DNA of 64,000 bases from Bryoerythrophyllum caledonicum (Eukaryota > Streptophyta > Bryopsida > Pottiales > Pottiaceae): contig OZ020517.1 of NCBI GenBank assembly GCA_963971425.1, positions 17,078,904 to 17,142,903 on the forward strand, written 5' to 3'. A program made the position numbers and the translations under genes. Below the pieces are notes generated by a model. That model had not been told where the DNA came from, ran no database searches, and saw only the letters and a program-made list of their open reading frames with translations. Shown piece after piece: positions 62,507-64,000 of the stretch. How positions within the stretch are numbered: position 1 is the stretch's first letter; each line of letters begins with the position of its first letter.

Positions 62507-64000
62507 TGTGAGCCAAATAAACCGCCCCCTAATAGGGTGGCTTATCTTGAACACAAGATCCTACATATGGGATGCAGCCCCTTGTGCAAACATACTTTAA
62601 CCATTCATACAAGCATGATGACCCAAGGCGTGGTCACTTAAGAAGGTTCGTTAATAATTAGTGATGTGATGGCTGAATTGAGCCTTAGGTTGAATCCAAC
62701 CTTTAGACAAGCGTAAATTCCGCCTCAAAGCTTTGTTTCCAATGTTTTAAAGCTCCATTAGGTTCAATTTTGCCTTGTGAACTTGATTAGCACCTTAACC
62801 ACCAATTCCAGGCCCAAGTGCGACCCTAACAGCAGCAACCAGCAGACAGGCTCCTCTTTTTATGTTAAAAGTTTAATTCTTCATTATCTTCGTGATTATG
62901 ACTCTGTTTTTTACGTTTGTTTTTTGAATTCTTATTAGTTTTTCTTGCTTAACACGATGGCAGCCTTCAATTGATCATTTGACTCGACCCTGGACCTCCC
63001 AGCCAGCGACCAGTAGTGCACCTTCAACATATGACTTTATTCAAGATCATGCACCACATTCCTATGCATGTATCACATTCATTCACACAAGAATCCACCC
63101 CAGCCTTACTAAGAGTGAGCCTCCAGCTGTGTTCACTTACTAATGGCGCTCTAATCGGTTATTTAGTTGAATATATAGCAAACCCTAATTCTACCAAAAA
63201 ATTGGCAACGCTTCCGCGTGGTTTTTGTATTTAGAAAATTAGGGTTCAAGTCATACACATGGAATTGAAGAGGTTCGAGGGAGAAAAGAAAAGGGGCTCC
63301 CTGAGTTAATTCGGTTCACCCTCCATCCTTAGCCTTCAACTTGCTTGGTCAGCTCGTGATCTTGCTCCTCTTGTTCAGCTCGTGATCTTGCTCCTCTTGT
63401 TCAGCTCGTGATCTTGCTCCTCTTGTTCAGCTCGTGATCTTGCTCCTCTTGTTAGTGCTCTTCACTCTGCAGCCCGTATCTTCATCGTCACAGCTCTGAT
63501 CCGCGCGTTCTTGAGCTTGTTGGAAAGCCAACGTTCTAATCTATCTACTCCTAAAATCTTAGCCCGATTGGACAAGAACTCTGCTACTGACGAGGGAAAA
63601 CCTGAGGCCGTATGAGATCCGCCACCGATCCTCCAGCTGGTTGTCCTCACTCCGCCGCCCGTATCTTCGTTGTCACAGCTCTGATCCGCGTGTTCTTGAG
63701 CTTGTTGAAAAGCCAACTTTCTAATCTATCTACTCTCCTATTTTCGCAACGATTGAATCACATTCCAGCCCACAGGAGGGGGAAATCTGAACCCTACCTC
63801 TCTCTCTCCTTCCACACACCTCTCTCCGTTTCCTAGCTCCTACCACACACCTCTCTCACTCCTACCTCCCACCCTTCGAATGAGCGCCCTCCAAGGGGGT
63901 AACCCCAAGACCCTTGCTCCCTTCTTTGTTCCCAAGGTCGTTCCCTTCGTCGTTCACAGCCGCCAATTTGGGTGGGCACATTAATGGTCACACTAAACAA
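62507..64000 (-). repeat. 5' LTR of Gypsy 2 (right copy), truncated by window end
   Basis: It corresponds to 52,613-54,052 with an offset of 9,894, rising to 9,946 after the minisatellite. Scattered substitutions are visible (for example GGGGTGG against AGGGTGG near the start). Confidence 0.95.

Larger units (their letters stand above)
52613..64000 (-). mobile_element. Ty3/Gypsy LTR retrotransposon 2 (minus orientation), right end cut by window
   Basis: A left LTR from 52,613, an internal region with pol, protease and gag on the minus strand, and a right LTR from 62,507 to the window end. LTRs begin TGTGAGCC. The copies are nearly identical apart from a two-unit difference in a 26-bp minisatellite and scattered substitutions. 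The coding region carries a frame change and one in-frame stop. Confidence 0.93.

Overview
The window looks like nuclear DNA of a streptophyte (green plant lineage). It has AT-rich intergenic sequence, GT-AG introns and interspersed TTTAGGG-like repeats. It also holds captured fragments of plant genes: an ANGUSTIFOLIA/CtBP-like gene, a 20S proteasome alpha-6 subunit and probably a LUX/PCL1-type GARP regulator. The species cannot be named from sequence alone; a charophyte or a seedless plant is a guess. Almost everything recognisable is mobile-element derived. No rRNA, functional tRNA or CRISPR locus was seen.

Layout. 1-717 (minus): 5' part of a gene with a Cys-rich transposase-like N-terminus, running off the left edge. 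0.8-7.3 kb: palindromes, a 417-bp tandem repeat, telomere-like sequence and a roughly 945-bp inverted-repeat element. 7.3-10.1 kb: GC-rich first-exon-like sequence followed by captured exons of proteasome alpha-6 and ANGUSTIFOLIA. 10.4-15.2 kb (plus): a multi-exon gene with a ParB-like part and a methyltransferase-fold-like end, carrying two in-frame TAG codons and interrupted at its 3' end by a TCCGGA-rich element (E1, to about 17.0 kb). 17-21 kb: repeats and a second set of captured gene pieces. 22.4-27.4 kb (minus): a second, intact, seven-exon ParB plus methyltransferase-like gene. 28.9-32.7 kb (plus): head to head with it, an intact 1,212-residue DDE/SWIM transposase. 33.3-35.4 kb: element E3 with a broken gag-like ORF. 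35.4-37.2 kb: an FCP1/NLI-type pseudophosphatase gene. It is broken by element E2 (37.2-48.6 kb), which itself contains a young complete Ty3/Gypsy element with 1,714-bp LTRs (37,418-46,877). 48.9-49.9 kb: a three-exon gene of unknown function. 52.6 kb to the right edge: a second Ty3/Gypsy element with gag, protease and pol, whose right LTR is cut by the window end.

Two themes stand out. First, ParB-like/methyltransferase-like proteins occur twice. One copy is divergently paired with a transposase; the other shares its repeat family with a second transposase-like gene at the left edge. They may be accessory proteins of large DNA transposons. Second, a family of about 33-bp perfect or near-perfect palindromes occurs about 24 times, only in introns or flanks of one group of genes and never in their exons. 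Its two arms often change together. The second ParB/methyltransferase gene has its own, unrelated palindromic repeat in an intron.
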